Positions 37,797 to 47,507 of a stretch of DNA of 64,000 bases are shown one piece after another. Origin of the DNA: Marinobacter fonticola (lineage in GTDB: Bacteria > Pseudomonadota > Gammaproteobacteria > Pseudomonadales > Oleiphilaceae). Below the pieces are notes generated by a model. It did no database searches, was not told where the DNA came from, and was given only the letters and a program-made list of their open reading frames with translations. The first letter of the stretch is position 1, and every line of letters begins with the position of its first letter. The DNA lies in the NCBI RefSeq assembly GCF_008122265.1, contig NZ_CP043042.1, forward strand, positions 1,736,001-1,800,000. The letters are read 5' to 3'. The translations under genes were made by a program, and so were the position numbers.

Positions 37797-40041
37797 ACCG
37801 AAGCAAGCTCAGGCATTGCCGGAGCCGCTCTTTCAGCGCATGGCCGTGCTCGGCCTGGGGTTGATCGGTGGCTCGTTGGCAAAAGCGGTGCGGGAGCAGA
37901 AACTTGCGGCCTGTGTCGTCGGTGCTGATCTGCGGCAGGACGAATTGCAGCGGGGGCTTGAGTTGGGTGTCATCGACGAAGCGGCGGAATCGCTGGCTGC
38001 GGCGGTGAGCGGTGCAGACTTGGTCGTCATTGCCGTCCCGGTCCGGGCCATGGCTTCGGTGCTCACGGAAATACGGCCTCATCTCGAAAAAAACGCCGTG
38101 CTTACCGATGTAGGCAGTACCAAGGCCAGTTTCGTGACGTCCGTCGAGGCCGTCTTTGGCTGTTGGCCTGACAGGGTGATTCCAGGCCATCCGATTGCGG
38201 GCTCGGAGAAAAGTGGTATTGCCGCCGCCAGGACGGATCTTTTCAATAATCACAAGGTGATCCTGACCCCTTCGGAGACCACTAACTCTGGAGCCCTATC
38301 CCGTCTATCGGCGCTTTGGAGCGCCTGTGGCGCGACGGTGCTAACGATGTCGGTAGAGCATCACGACGAAGTGCTGGCGGCCACCAGCCATTTACCGCAC
38401 TTGATCGCCTTTTCCCTGGTGGATACGTTGGCTGGCGAAGACGATAATCTTGAAATTTTTCGCTACGCTGCCGGCGGTTTTCGCGACTTTACCCGGATAG
38501 CGGCAAGCGACCCGGTAATGTGGCATGACATCTTTCTCTCCAACCGGGAGGCGGTGCTCCGTGTGATCGATCACTTTAATGCAGATCTCTCGGTCCTGCG
38601 CGAAGCTATCGAGGTCGGGGATGGAAAGCGACTTTTGCAGGTATTCAGTCGTGCCAAGGCGGCACGGGACCATTTTTCCAAGATGCTATCAGGACAGGCG
38701 TACGTGACAGCCATGAGTCAGAAACAGGTTACCTTCAAGCTCCAGCCCGGCGGTGATGTCCGTGGCGATATCCGTGTACCCGGTGACAAATCCATCTCTC
38801 ACCGATCCATCATGCTCGGTGCTCTGTCTGAGGGGGTTACCGAAGTGGAAGGCTTTCTCGAGGGGGAGGACAGTCTGGCGACGTTGCAGGCGTTCCGTGA
38901 TATGGGCGTGACCATTGAAGGACCGGATAAAGGCTTCGTACGTATTCACGGTGTCGGCCTGCAAGGCTTGCAAGCGCCGCGCGGACCGCTCTATCTGGGG
39001 AACTCAGGTACGGCGATGCGCTTGTTTTCCGGGCTACTGGCCGGGCAAAACTTCGATGCCGAGCTGACCGGCGACGAGAGTCTGTCCAAACGGCCGATGG
39101 GGCGTGTGGCGGATCCATTACGGGAAATGGGGGCAGTCATCGAAACCGCCGACGGTGGCCGGCCACCGATCCGGATCAAGGGCGGGCAAGCGCTCAAGGG
39201 CATCCGTTACGATATGCCCATCGCCAGTGCTCAGGTCAAATCCTGTTTACTGCTGGCAGGGCTCTACGCAGGAGGCGAAACGAAGGTGACCGAGCCGGCG
39301 CCAACCCGCGATCACACCGAGCGTATGTTGCAGGGTTTCGGTTACCGGGTCGAGCGAGAAGATGCCACTGCCAGGGTTAGCGGCGGCGGCCGACTTACCG
39401 GCGGTCATATCGATGTGCCCGCCGATATTTCTTCTGCCGCTTTCTTTTTAGTGGCGGCTTCGATTACCCCGGGTGCCGACCTGACGTTGCGTCATGTGGG
39501 CATGAACCCGACCCGCGTCGGCGTCATTAACATTCTTAAGCAAATGGGCGCGGACATTACCGTCGACAATGAGCGTGAAGTGGGTGGCGAACCCGTCGCC
39601 GACTTGCACGTCCGACACGCGCGGCTCAAGGGGATCAGTATCCCGGAAGACCAGGTACCGCTGGCTATCGACGAGTTTCCTGTGTTGTTCATCGCCGCTG
39701 TCTGCGCTGAAGGCGAAACGATCCTGACAGGGGCCGAGGAACTGCGGGTTAAGGAGAGCGATCGAATTCAGGTTATGGCCGATGGCCTTGCCGAGCTGGG
39801 CGTGAAGACGACTGTCACGCCTGATGGCATTGTGATTCAGGGCGGTCAGGCGATGCAGACTGGCACCGTAAACAGTCACGGCGATCATCGGATTGCTATG
39901 GCATTTTCGGTGGCCGCGCTACGGGCCAAGGGTGAAATTACGGTGACCGATTGTGCCAACGTGGCGACCTCCTTCCCAAATTTTGTGGATCTGGCGAAAA
40001 ACGTCGGCATCCGTATCGAGGTCGAGGGGGCCGGGGGATGA
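37789..40041 (+). CDS. tyrA-aroA: Fused prephenate dehydrogenase / EPSP synthase
   Basis: A 750-residue fusion. Residues about 17-300 are an NAD(P)-dependent prephenate (or arogenate) dehydrogenase with the Rossmann motif [15 protein letters not shown] and the [10 protein letters not shown] active-site block. From about residue 309 the protein continues as 5-enolpyruvylshikimate-3-phosphate synthase ([47 protein letters not shown]). An in-frame ATG at 38713 sits at the junction and could give separate AroA. Such fusions are known in Pseudomonas. It ties the last common shikimate step to tyrosine synthesis in one chain. It overlaps hisC and cmk. Confidence 0.96.
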   Translation: MAKPKQAQALPEPLFQRMAVLGLGLIGGSLAKAVREQKLAACVVGADLRQDELQRGLELGVIDEAAESLAAAVSGADLVVIAVPVRAMASVLTEIRPHLEKNAVLTDVGSTKASFVTSVEAVFGCWPDRVIPGHPIAGSEKSGIAAARTDLFNNHKVILTPSETTNSGALSRLSALWSACGATVLTMSVEHHDEVLAATSHLPHLIAFSLVDTLAGEDDNLEIFRYAAGGFRDFTRIAASDPVMWHDIFLSNREAVLRVIDHFNADLSVLREAIEVGDGKRLLQVFSRAKAARDHFSKMLSGQAYVTAMSQKQVTFKLQPGGDVRGDIRVPGDKSISHRSIMLGALSEGVTEVEGFLEGEDSLATLQAFRDMGVTIEGPDKGFVRIHGVGLQGLQAPRGPLYLGNSGTAMRLFSGLLAGQNFDAELTGDESLSKRPMGRVADPLREMGAVIETADGGRPPIRIKGGQALKGIRYDMPIASAQVKSCLLLAGLYAGGETKVTEPAPTRDHTERMLQGFGYRVEREDATARVSGGGRLTGGHIDVPADISSAAFFLVAASITPGADLTLRHVGMNPTRVGVINILKQMGADITVDNEREVGGEPVADLHVRHARLKGISIPEDQVPLAIDEFPVLFIAAVCAEGETILTGAEELRVKESDRIQVMADGLAELGVKTTVTPDGIVIQGGQAMQTGTVNSHGDHRIAMAFSVAALRAKGEITVTDCANVATSFPNFVDLAKNVGIRIEVEGAGG

Positions 40042-40718
40042 GCCTGCAGACCATCCCTGTCATTACTATCGATGGTCCAAGTGGATCGGGTAAGGGAACG
40101 ATTGCCCAGATGGTGGCTCGAAGTCTTGGATACCATCTATTGGATAGCGGGGCGCTCTATCGCTTGACAGCTTTGGCAGCGCAGCGGCATGGTGTCGGCA
40201 TCCAGGACGTTGATGGATTGGTCCGGGTCGCAGGGAAGCTGGATGTCGCCTTTCTGCCGACGCCACCCGGCGAGCCAGCACGGGTATTGATGGCTGGCGA
40301 TGACGTTACTGCGGAAATTCGCACCGAAACTTGTGGCGAGAATGCGTCCCAGGTCGCTGCAATTCAGGCGGTGAGGGATGCATTATTGCAGCGCCAGCGT
40401 GATTTTCGCCAGACGCCGGGCTTGGTGGCTGACGGACGCGATATGGGTACGGTGATTTTTCCAGATGCGACGGTCAAAATTTTCCTGACCGCAAGTGCAG
40501 AAGAAAGGGCAGAACGACGCTATCGCCAGTTGCTGGACGCCGGTGTCGATGTTAGTATTGACGCCCTTTTAAAGGAGATACGGGCACGGGATGACCGGGA
40601 CACGAACCGGATCAGTGCCCCGCTTAGACCCGCGGATGATGCGCAAGTCATTGATTCGTCGGGGTTAAGCATAGAAGAGGTGTTGGAAAAGGTGATGGCT
40701 GCAGCAAGCCAGGCCTGA
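40038..40718 (+). CDS. cmk: Cytidylate kinase
   Basis: A 226-residue (d)CMP kinase. The P-loop [12 protein letters not shown] is at residues 13-24, and [13 protein letters not shown] and the RYRQLLDAG lid follow. The ATG at 40038 overlaps the aroA stop (ATGA), giving tight coupling; an upstream in-frame extension to 39951 would lie inside aroA and lacks family similarity. The order aroA-cmk-rpsA is widely conserved in Gammaproteobacteria. Confidence 0.96.
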   Translation: MSLQTIPVITIDGPSGSGKGTIAQMVARSLGYHLLDSGALYRLTALAAQRHGVGIQDVDGLVRVAGKLDVAFLPTPPGEPARVLMAGDDVTAEIRTETCGENASQVAAIQAVRDALLQRQRDFRQTPGLVADGRDMGTVIFPDATVKIFLTASAEERAERRYRQLLDAGVDVSIDALLKEIRARDDRDTNRISAPLRPADDAQVIDSSGLSIEEVLEKVMAAASQA

Positions 40719-40849
40719 CCGCACCCTTTTGTCGTTGGAAGCTGGAAAGCTGCGTATTTCGCCAGCCTGTGGCAGTTTTTCAGCAAACTTGAACAGACCG
40801 TGTTGCTGGTATCACGGAGCACACTTGCGTTGATCACATAGGACACATA

Positions 40850-42541
40850 ATGAGCGAGAGCTTTGCGGATCTTTTTGAAGAAAGCCTGAAAGAAATTGAC
40901 ATGCAACCGGGTTCCATTGTCCAGGGAACCGTGGTTGACATCGACAACGACTGGGTCACCGTTAACGCGGGCCTGAAGTCGGAAGGCGCTATTCCTGCCA
41001 GCCAGTTCCTGAACGATAAGGGTGAACTGGAAATCCAGATTGGTGACGTTGTCGATGTGGCTCTCGACGCGGTTGAAGACGGTTTCGGTGCAACCCGTCT
41101 GTCCCGTGAGAAAGCCAAGCGCGCTGAAGCCTGGAAAGTGCTTGAGAAGAGCTTCGAGGCCGAAGAAGTCGTTAAAGGTGTGATCAATGGCAAGGTCAAG
41201 GGCGGCTTCACAGTCGACCTGAGCGGCATCCGTGCATTCCTGCCGGGCTCCTTGGTTGATGTTCGTCCGGTTCGCGATACCGCACACCTGGAGAACAAAG
41301 AGCTCGAATTCAAGGTGATCAAGCTGGATCAGAAGCGCAACAACGTGGTTGTGTCACGTCGTGCGGTTCTGGAAGCTGAAAACAGCGCCGAGCGCGAAGC
41401 GCTGCTTGAGACCTTGACTGAAGGCCTGGAAATCAAGGGTATCGTCAAGAACCTGACGGATTACGGTGCGTTCGTTGATTTGGGCGGCGTTGATGGCCTG
41501 CTGCACATCACCGACATGGCTTGGAAGCGTATCAAGCATCCGAGCGAAATCGTCAATGTAGGCGACGAGATCAACGTCAAGGTGTTGAAGTTCGACCGTG
41601 AGCGCAATCGCGTATCCTTGGGTCTGAAGCAGCTGGGCGAAGATCCTTGGGTCGATATCAAGGGTCGCTATCCGGAAGGTTCCAGGGTTAACGCCCGTGT
41701 GACCAACCTGACCGATTACGGCTGTTTCGCTGAGCTGGAAGAAGGTGTTGAAGGTCTGGTACACGTGTCCGAAATGGACTGGACCAACAAGAACATCCAT
41801 CCGTCCAAGGTCGTTCAGGTCGGTGACGAAGTTGAAGTCATGATTCTGGATATCGACGAAGAGCGCCGTCGTATCTCCCTGGGTATCAAGCAGTGCATGT
41901 CCAACCCGTGGGAAGACTTCTCCGGCAACTTCAACAAGGGCGACCGCATCGCCGGTAAGATCAAGTCCATCACGGACTTTGGTATCTTCATCGGTCTGGA
42001 TGGCGGCATCGACGGTCTTGTTCACCTGTCCGACATCAGCTGGAATGAGGCGGGCGAAGAAGCTGTTCGTCAGTATAAGAAGGGCGACGAAGTTGAAACG
42101 GTCATCCTTTCTGTCGATCCGGAGCGTGAGCGTATTTCTCTGGGCATCAAGCAGCTCGAAAGCGATCCGTTCGCTGAATTCGTGCAGCTGAATGACAAGG
42201 GTTCCATCGTCAAGGGGACTGTAACGTCTATCGACGCCAAGGCGGCAACCGTTGCCCTGAACGACGAAGTCGAAGCCGTTCTCAAAGCCTCTGAAATCAG
42301 TCGTGATCGTATTGAAGATGCGCGTAACGTGTTGAACGAAGGCGACGAAGTGGAAGCCAAGATCATCAGCATTGATCGCAAGAACCGTGTTATCAACCTG
42401 TCTGTGAAGTCCAAGGACGTGGAAGATGACAAGACGGCTCTGCAGAGTGTTCGTGAGAAGTCTGCCGAATCGTCAGGCGCCACCACCATCGGTGACCTGA
42501 TCAAAGAGCAGATGCAACAGCAAAATGCCAACAAGGAATAA
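40850..42541 (+). CDS. rpsA: 30S ribosomal protein S1
   Basis: A 563-residue ribosomal protein that binds mRNA leaders and unfolds them for initiation. Six S1 RNA-binding repeats are visible; repeats 3-6 share the [17 protein letters not shown] / [19 protein letters not shown] pattern, while the first two bind the ribosome. Length matches the six-repeat type. It is preceded by 131 bp that may hold its own promoter and autoregulatory leader, and ends at a strong terminator. Codon use is that of a highly expressed gene. Confidence 0.98.
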   Translation: MSESFADLFEESLKEIDMQPGSIVQGTVVDIDNDWVTVNAGLKSEGAIPASQFLNDKGELEIQIGDVVDVALDAVEDGFGATRLSREKAKRAEAWKVLEKSFEAEEVVKGVINGKVKGGFTVDLSGIRAFLPGSLVDVRPVRDTAHLENKELEFKVIKLDQKRNNVVVSRRAVLEAENSAEREALLETLTEGLEIKGIVKNLTDYGAFVDLGGVDGLLHITDMAWKRIKHPSEIVNVGDEINVKVLKFDRERNRVSLGLKQLGEDPWVDIKGRYPEGSRVNARVTNLTDYGCFAELEEGVEGLVHVSEMDWTNKNIHPSKVVQVGDEVEVMILDIDEERRRISLGIKQCMSNPWEDFSGNFNKGDRIAGKIKSITDFGIFIGLDGGIDGLVHLSDISWNEAGEEAVRQYKKGDEVETVILSVDPERERISLGIKQLESDPFAEFVQLNDKGSIVKGTVTSIDAKAATVALNDEVEAVLKASEISRDRIEDARNVLNEGDEVEAKIISIDRKNRVINLSVKSKDVEDDKTALQSVREKSAESSGATTIGDLIKEQMQQQNANKE

Positions 42542-42562
42542 TTGGCAATTTTGTTGAAATGT

Positions 42563-42594
42563 AAAAAAACGGGCTGTAACAGCCCGTTTTTTTT
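42563..42594 (+). terminator. Intrinsic terminator of rpsA
   Basis: AACGGGCT/AGCCCGTT stem with loop GTAAC, followed by eight T residues, 22 bp after the rpsA stop. An A run on the 5' side makes it symmetrical. Confidence 0.93.
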
Positions 42595-42927
42595 GTCTTT
42601 TTTTTGGGTTTGTCTAAACTAGGGGAGTTCGTCACCCTATTTGGCTCTTTTCTTGAGTCTCCGCTGGGTTGATTTGAGGCGTGCTGGGCGTGGGTATTGA
42701 GTCCTCTCGTCCACACAAGACCCTCGGGCTAGTCTCAGGAAGGCCGCACAGGCTGTGGCTGTCGTGCGGGCTGGCAGAGTCCGGGGGAGGATTTCGGCGT
42801 GGGTGTCTTCTTATAGCGCGGTATGCAGATCACCGTAAGTTTTAAACAGAGTGATGCATTGCACTAGGATAAAAGGGAGTTGGTCCCGGCGCTGATTTAG
42901 CGATAAGAATCAGAAGGAAGAATCGCA
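42595..42927 (+). other. rpsA-ihfB spacer
   Basis: About 330 bp without a credible gene. The last 60 bp before ihfB are AT-rich and hold a clear AGGAAG ribosome site, so the ihfB promoter is expected here, but no convincing -35/-10 pair stands out. Confidence 0.5.
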
Positions 42928-43224
42928 ATGACAAAGTCTGAGCTGGTCGAACTGATCGCCTCCAAACAGACGCAACTGTCCGTGAAAGACGTTGAACTCG
43001 CAGTCAAGACCATCATTGAGCATATGTCTCAGTCGTTGGCTGAAGGGCATCGCATAGAAATTCGCGGTTTTGGCAGTTTCTCCCTCCATCATCGGGCCGC
43101 CCGAACGGGGAGGAACCCGAAGACCGGTGATGCGGTGCAGTTGCCGGCTAAATTTGTTCCTCATTTCAAGCCCGGCAAGGAATTGCGGGAGCAGGTTAAC
43201 GACAGCATGAAGAGCGGCTACTGA
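42928..43224 (+). CDS. ihfB: Integration host factor beta subunit
   Basis: A 98-residue HU/IHF-family DNA-bending protein. The N-terminus [18 protein letters not shown] and the beta-arm [23 protein letters not shown] with the intercalating Pro region are typical of IHF-beta. With IhfA it bends DNA at WATCAANNNNTTR sites in transcription, recombination and replication. The location after rpsA is the standard gammaproteobacterial place (himD). A 144-bp gap precedes lapA. Confidence 0.97.
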   Translation: MTKSELVELIASKQTQLSVKDVELAVKTIIEHMSQSLAEGHRIEIRGFGSFSLHHRAARTGRNPKTGDAVQLPAKFVPHFKPGKELREQVNDSMKSGY

Positions 43225-43367
43225 GGCTTAACCGTAGCTTTGACAACCCTCTCTGCGGTGGCGGGCTTCTCCTGTATTTCGCCTTTGCCAGTCAGGCAAC
43301 CGGAAATTCCTGTGCTAACATGACAGCCCCTCCGCAATGGATGCTAACCACTTGGGAGCCGTTGAGT

Positions 43368-43670
43368 ATGGCTTGGCTGCAAAAGCTGATTATTGGCCTC
43401 GTTGTGATCTTTCTGATCCTGGCCGCCCTTGTTTTTTCCTTGAATAATCAAGTTTCTGTTTCCCTCAATTTTCTTTTCTTCGAGACAGCCGCATACGGAG
43501 TCGCCTTTTGGTTGATCCTGTCATTTGTTGCGGGTGGAATTATTGGTATGTTATTGACGTCATTAGCGATGATTCGCATCTCCGTGAGTAGGCGTCAGTT
43601 GCAGCGAAAACTGGATCACAACGAAAAGCAGCTTGAAAAAGCCAGGTTGGAAGCCGGCCGGAAACCCTAA
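43368..43670 (+). CDS. lapA: LapA-domain inner-membrane protein
   Basis: A 100-residue protein with two membrane helices (about residues 5-23 and 41-63) and a C-terminal coiled-coil stretch (RRQLQRKLDHNEKQLEKARL), matching LapA (YciS). In E. coli LapA is co-transcribed with LapB and the pair is involved in lipopolysaccharide assembly control. I start at ATG 43368 after GGGAGCC; a longer frame from 43320 adds an uncharacteristic N-terminus. It overlaps lapB by one base (TAATGG junction). Confidence 0.88.
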   Translation: MAWLQKLIIGLVVIFLILAALVFSLNNQVSVSLNFLFFETAAYGVAFWLILSFVAGGIIGMLLTSLAMIRISVSRRQLQRKLDHNEKQLEKARLEAGRKP

Positions 43671-44839
43671 TGGAAACAGTGCTTCATTGGCTGCTACTCG
43701 TCATAGCGGTTGCAGCAGGTTGGTTTATGGGGCGTTGGGGTCGGGACGGCTCGGTTGGACGCCAGCGCATCGACGACGAAGAGGCGGTTCGAGACCGTCT
43801 CCAATTCCTGTTTACCAATTATTCCGACGAAGCCATCGAGAATTTTGTCCAGGCATTGGCGGTTAACCGAGAGACGGTTGGCCTCCACCTTTCCGTGGGT
43901 GCGCATTTTCGCCTGAAAGGCGAGACCGAGCGCGCCATTCTAATACATCAGAATTTGCTCGCTCGCCCCGAGTTGCCGGCGCGTTACTCCCAGCAAGTGA
44001 CCTATGAATTGGCGATGGATTACATGAATGCCGGGTTGCTGGATCGTGCCGAGTCGCTGTTTCATCAATTATTGGGTACTCGAGACTATAGCCGCCAGGC
44101 GTCTGACCAGCTTATTGAGCTTTATCAGCAAGAGCGGGAGTGGGATAAGGCAAGGCAAGTCGCCAGCACGCTCACCGTGGGTTATCCGGAGGCCGAGCTC
44201 AAAAAGCAGCTATCCTATCTGACCTGTGAACTGGCGGAAGATACCTTGCGTCACGATGACCGGTGGGGCGCGCAGAAGCTGGTCAAGGAGGCCTTGGAAC
44301 AGGATGGCACCTGCGTTCGGGCCAGCTTCTTGCAGGCCGATATTCACCGGCGCCAAGGCAATGTGGCCGACGTCGAGCAGGCGTTGCTGAAAGTATTCGA
44401 TCAGAATCCGGCATTTGGCCCGGAAGCCATCGACCGGCTGATGAAGGTGGCCCGTGAGAAAGGCGACGTAGCCAAGCTGGTCAAGCGTCTACGCAAGCTC
44501 TACGGAAGCTGGCCCAGCACCAGTCTTCTGCTTGCGCTGGTCGAAGCGGTCGAGCGCGCCTCGGGGCGCCCGGCGGCCATTGACCTATTGCGCGAGGAGC
44601 TTGAGATCCGCCCCAGTCTGAGAGGGCTTTTGCGGTTGGTGGAGGTGGCCGGCTACGAGAAGGGGATGACGACGGATGAAGGGCGGCTTGTTAGTCGCAT
44701 GGGGCAGCTTCTGTTGGCCAACCGTCCGGTCTATCGTTGTATTAGCTGTGGCTTCGAGGGGCGTCAGCTGCACTGGTTGTGCCCAAGCTGCAAGAAGTGG
44801 GAAAAGGTCCAGCCGATTCAGGGCGTGGAGGCTGAGTAG
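43670..44839 (+). CDS. lapB: Lipopolysaccharide assembly protein LapB
   Basis: A 389-residue membrane-anchored TPR protein (YciM). An N-terminal helix anchors it ([17 protein letters not shown]), then about nine TPR units run through residues 30-340, and a rubredoxin-like C-terminal domain has two CxxC-type pairs ([18 protein letters not shown]). In E. coli LapB brings LpxC to FtsH for degradation, limiting lipopolysaccharide synthesis. The lapA-lapB-pyrF order is conserved and pyrF follows after 43 bp. Confidence 0.95.
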   Translation: METVLHWLLLVIAVAAGWFMGRWGRDGSVGRQRIDDEEAVRDRLQFLFTNYSDEAIENFVQALAVNRETVGLHLSVGAHFRLKGETERAILIHQNLLARPELPARYSQQVTYELAMDYMNAGLLDRAESLFHQLLGTRDYSRQASDQLIELYQQEREWDKARQVASTLTVGYPEAELKKQLSYLTCELAEDTLRHDDRWGAQKLVKEALEQDGTCVRASFLQADIHRRQGNVADVEQALLKVFDQNPAFGPEAIDRLMKVAREKGDVAKLVKRLRKLYGSWPSTSLLLALVEAVERASGRPAAIDLLREELEIRPSLRGLLRLVEVAGYEKGMTTDEGRLVSRMGQLLLANRPVYRCISCGFEGRQLHWLCPSCKKWEKVQPIQGVEAE

Positions 44840-44882
44840 CTGTTTCAGTCGTTCCAGCCATGACCAAGAGATAGAGTTCACT

Positions 44883-45608
44883 ATGTTCGATCATAAAGGA
44901 GAGCTGGGACCGCGTATTATCGTGGCCCTGGATTTTGCAGATCAGGCTCAGGCCCTGTCACTGGCCGACTCCCTGGACCCGTCGCTGTGCCGAGTCAAGG
45001 TAGGCAAGGAAATGTTCACCCGCTTCGGGCCGGAATTGGTACGTCAGCTCCATACCCGGGGCTTCGAGGTCTTCCTGGACCTGAAGTTTCACGATATCCC
45101 CAATACGACATCGGCTGCCGTGGCAGCGGCGGCCGATCTCGGGGTTTGGATGGTCAACGTCCATGCTTCCGGCGGAGAGACGATGATGGCCGCCTGCCGT
45201 GAACGGCTGGAAGGTTATGGCGATGATCGGCCGCTATTGATTGCTGTGACGGTACTGACCAGCATGTCCGCCGACGACCTACAGGGGACCGGTATTAACG
45301 AATCGCCGGAAGCCCATGTCTCGCGGCTGGCGGCGATGACCTATAACGCTGGTTTGGATGGCGTAGTCTGTTCAGCGCAGGAGGCCACGACACTGCGTTC
45401 GGAACAGGGCGAGCGTTTTCGGCTGGTTACTCCGGGTATTCGCCCGACGTTCGCTGCAGCAGGGGACCAGCAACGCATTATGACGCCCGCTGATGCGCTA
45501 CGCGCGGGTAGTGACTACCTTGTGATCGGTAGACCTATTACCCAGGCTGAGAAGCCTCTGGAGGCGCTTGAAGCGATCCAGGCGGAGATTCAATTGACGG
45601 AAGAGTGA
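44883..45608 (+). CDS. pyrF: Orotidine 5'-phosphate decarboxylase
   Basis: A 241-residue TIM-barrel enzyme for the last step of UMP synthesis. The catalytic network is in [12 protein letters not shown] (Asp-x-Lys-x-x-Asp) near residues 65-76, and the phosphate loop is YLVIGRPIT. The ATG at 44883 gives the usual N-terminus; an upstream extension would overlap lapB. It completes the ihfB-lapA-lapB-pyrF group. pyrD, another gene of the pathway, is at 53.0 kb. Confidence 0.97.
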   Translation: MFDHKGELGPRIIVALDFADQAQALSLADSLDPSLCRVKVGKEMFTRFGPELVRQLHTRGFEVFLDLKFHDIPNTTSAAVAAAADLGVWMVNVHASGGETMMAACRERLEGYGDDRPLLIAVTVLTSMSADDLQGTGINESPEAHVSRLAAMTYNAGLDGVVCSAQEATTLRSEQGERFRLVTPGIRPTFAAAGDQQRIMTPADALRAGSDYLVIGRPITQAEKPLEALEAIQAEIQLTEE

Positions 45609-45631
45609 GGTGTGAGCCCATCGCTGCACTT

Positions 45632-45676
45632 TGTCGCCGATTAGCGTAAATGGGGTCGCCGATTAGCGTGAATGGG
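45632..45676. mobile_element. Possible IS21-type end remnant (two 22-bp direct repeats)
   Basis: Two head-to-tail copies of GTCGCCGATTAGCGTAAATG-type sequence (45633-45654 and 45655-45676), differing at one base, with the first preceded by T so that it begins TG. IS21-family elements end in TG and carry several such terminal repeats; no istA/istB or second end is present here. Family assignment is inference. Confidence 0.5.
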
Positions 45677-45803
45677 AAGGCATCGTAAAAGGCTCGCTTA
45701 AGTAGCACAGGTCATGGGCACCTTCGGAGCAGCCTGCAAGGCTGCCCTTTGTTCCGGTTAAACCCCTTGAAAGAGGTTCCCCCCGCTAAAGTGCGATGAC
45801 CAT

Positions 45804-45833
45804 AAAAAAAGCCGCTGATTCAGCGGCTTTTTT
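45804..45833. terminator. Bidirectional terminator between pyrF and tRNA-Asn
   Basis: AAAAAAAGCCGCTG/CAGCGGCTTTTTT with a 3-nt loop; A and T runs on both sides allow it to end pyrF on the plus strand and tRNA-Asn on the minus strand. Confidence 0.92.
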
Positions 45834-45839
45834 GAATAG

Positions 45840-45915
45840 TGGCTCCCCGAGCTGGGCTCGAACCAGCGACAAACGGATTAACAGTCCGTTGCTCTACCAA
45901 CTGAGCTATCGGGGA
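45840..45915 (-). tRNA. tRNA-Asn(GUU), copy 1
   Basis: A complete 76-nt tRNA on the minus strand: acceptor TCCCCGA/TCGGGGA, D-arm GCTCAGTTGGTAGAGC, anticodon loop CTGTTAA with GTT, T-arm CTGGTTCGAGCCCAG, and encoded CCA. It is identical to the copy at 60109. Confidence 0.97.
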
Positions 45916-46018
45916 ACGTCATCAGTGATGAGGCGCGTATATTACGGCTGCGCCCCGTTACCGTCAACCCCTTAATCGATAAACCTTTTACGGTTTTATC
46001 CTAAGCTTCAGGGACCGA

Positions 46019-47203
46019 TTAACCGAGCGCTTTTTGTAGCCGTTCGATAGCTTCCTGCAGGTTCTCCATGCTGGTGGCGAAGCTTAGACGCATGTGCCCT
46101 GGCGCGCCGAAAGCGGAGCCTGGCACCAGTGCCACTCCGGCCTCTTTAAGCAGCATTTCCGCAAATTCGACATCGGAGTCGATATTCTCGCGCGCTTCGA
46201 TGGCCTGCTGGAAACTCGGGAAAACATAGAAAGTACCGTCGCCTTCGAGGCACTCAACCCCTTGAATCTTGTTCAGCGCATCCACTAGATAGTCGTGGCG
46301 TTCCTTAAAGGCTTTGACCATCTCGCCCACGCATTCTTGCGAGCCGTCGAGCGCCGCCTGAGCCGCCGCCTGGGAAATGGAGGAAGGGTTGGAGGTGCTC
46401 TGGGACTGGATCTTCTTCATGGCCCCGATCACTTTGGCCGGGCCGGCGGCGTAACCGATGCGCCAGCCCGTCATGGAGTACGCCTTGGACACGCCGTTGA
46501 GTACGAAGGTGCGGTCGTACAGCTCCGGCGTGGCATTCAGGATGTTACTGAACGATTCGCCAGCCCACAGGATGGGCTCGTACATATCGTCGGTGGCCAC
46601 CATGACCTGCGGATGCTTCTTCAGTACTTCGCCGATCGCCTTGAGTTCGTCCAGGCTGTAGGCCATACCGCTGGGGTTGGACGGGCTGTTGATCACGAAC
46701 AGACGTGTGCGCTCGGTAATGGCTTCTTCGAGCTGCTCCGGGGTGATCTTGAAGCGGGTTTCTGCAGACGTCTCGATGATGACCGGTTTGCCTTCTGCAA
46801 CCAGCACCATATCCGGATAAGAGACCCAATAGGGCGCGGGAATGACGGCCTCGTCGCCGGGATTCAATGTTGCCAGGGCCAGGTTGAAGAAACTCTGTTT
46901 GCCCCCACTTGATACAAGAATCTGGTTCGGTTCGTAAGTAAGGCCATTGTCACGCTTAAACTTCTCGATAATCGCTTTCTTAAGCCCGGGCGTACCGTCT
47001 ACAGCGGTATATTTGGTTTGTCCGGCCTTGATGGCGTCGATCGCTGCAGATTTGATGTGATCCGGTGTATCGAAGTCCGGTTCGCCAGCGCCGAGGCCAA
47101 TGATGTCTTCACCGGCAGCGCGCAGCTCGGCTGCCTTGTTGGTCACGGCCAGGGTCGGTGAGGGCTTGATCGCTTGTACACGGCTCGAGAGTTGAACGTC
47201 CAA
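46019..47203 (-). CDS. aspC: Aspartate aminotransferase (class I)
   Basis: A 394-residue PLP-dependent aminotransferase that interconverts aspartate/2-oxoglutarate and oxaloacetate/glutamate. The PLP-lysine motif VLNGVSKAYSMTGWRIGY is near residue 235, and LGAGEPDFDTPDHI near the N-terminus is typical of the subgroup Ib AspAT of Thermus and many bacteria, which may also act on prephenate or aromatic acids. The start codon is TTG, preceded by AAGGAG at the right distance. It is divergent from uvrB. The symbol aspC is used in the broad sense. Confidence 0.92.
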   Translation of the reverse strand: MDVQLSSRVQAIKPSPTLAVTNKAAELRAAGEDIIGLGAGEPDFDTPDHIKSAAIDAIKAGQTKYTAVDGTPGLKKAIIEKFKRDNGLTYEPNQILVSSGGKQSFFNLALATLNPGDEAVIPAPYWVSYPDMVLVAEGKPVIIETSAETRFKITPEQLEEAITERTRLFVINSPSNPSGMAYSLDELKAIGEVLKKHPQVMVATDDMYEPILWAGESFSNILNATPELYDRTFVLNGVSKAYSMTGWRIGYAAGPAKVIGAMKKIQSQSTSNPSSISQAAAQAALDGSQECVGEMVKAFKERHDYLVDALNKIQGVECLEGDGTFYVFPSFQQAIEARENIDSDVEFAEMLLKEAGVALVPGSAFGAPGHMRLSFATSMENLQEAIERLQKALG

Positions 47204-47507
47204 ACTAGCGCTCCTTAAGATGCGTCATGAGAGGCGGCCCGGTTGCTGGGTTGGAATACCTTGTAGGATGAACCGGGAAGCCAGATAAATGCAAAACGAT
47301 CAAATGTTACCATGAAGCCCGTATAAGGAGGGAACCTCTGACTAACGCCTGAACCCTTGCGAAAGCCAAGGGCGTAGTCTGACGTTCCTGAGTTGAAGCG
47401 GGTCTTAATGTATCGCTTATCGCGACGCGACGTTTGTTGCGATTAACGCAATTTGCCTATCGCGCTGGTTCGAAGCCGCGATAACGAAAAGGGGGCACCG
47501 ACGCCAC
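47204..47507. other. aspC-uvrB divergent spacer
   Basis: 304 bp with no gene. No CTGT-N8-ACAG LexA box is present. A run of short CG-rich palindromic bits (TCGCGACGCGACG at about 47418) lies mid-spacer. The uvrB side has AAGGGGG 10 nt before the ATG. Confidence 0.5.

Larger units (their letters stand above)
45609..46018. other. pyrF-aspartate aminotransferase spacer
   Basis: 410 bp with no protein gene. It holds an IS21-like end remnant (45632-45676), a GCAGCC/GGCTGC hairpin near 45731-45748, the pyrF/tRNA terminator (45804-45833) and tRNA-Asn on the minus strand (45840-45915). Confidence 0.75.

Noticed and set aside
47330..47352. A MITE end before uvrB (GGAGGGAACCTCTGA)
   Set aside because: It needs a 4-bp internal insertion to match the terminal repeat and has no partner arm.
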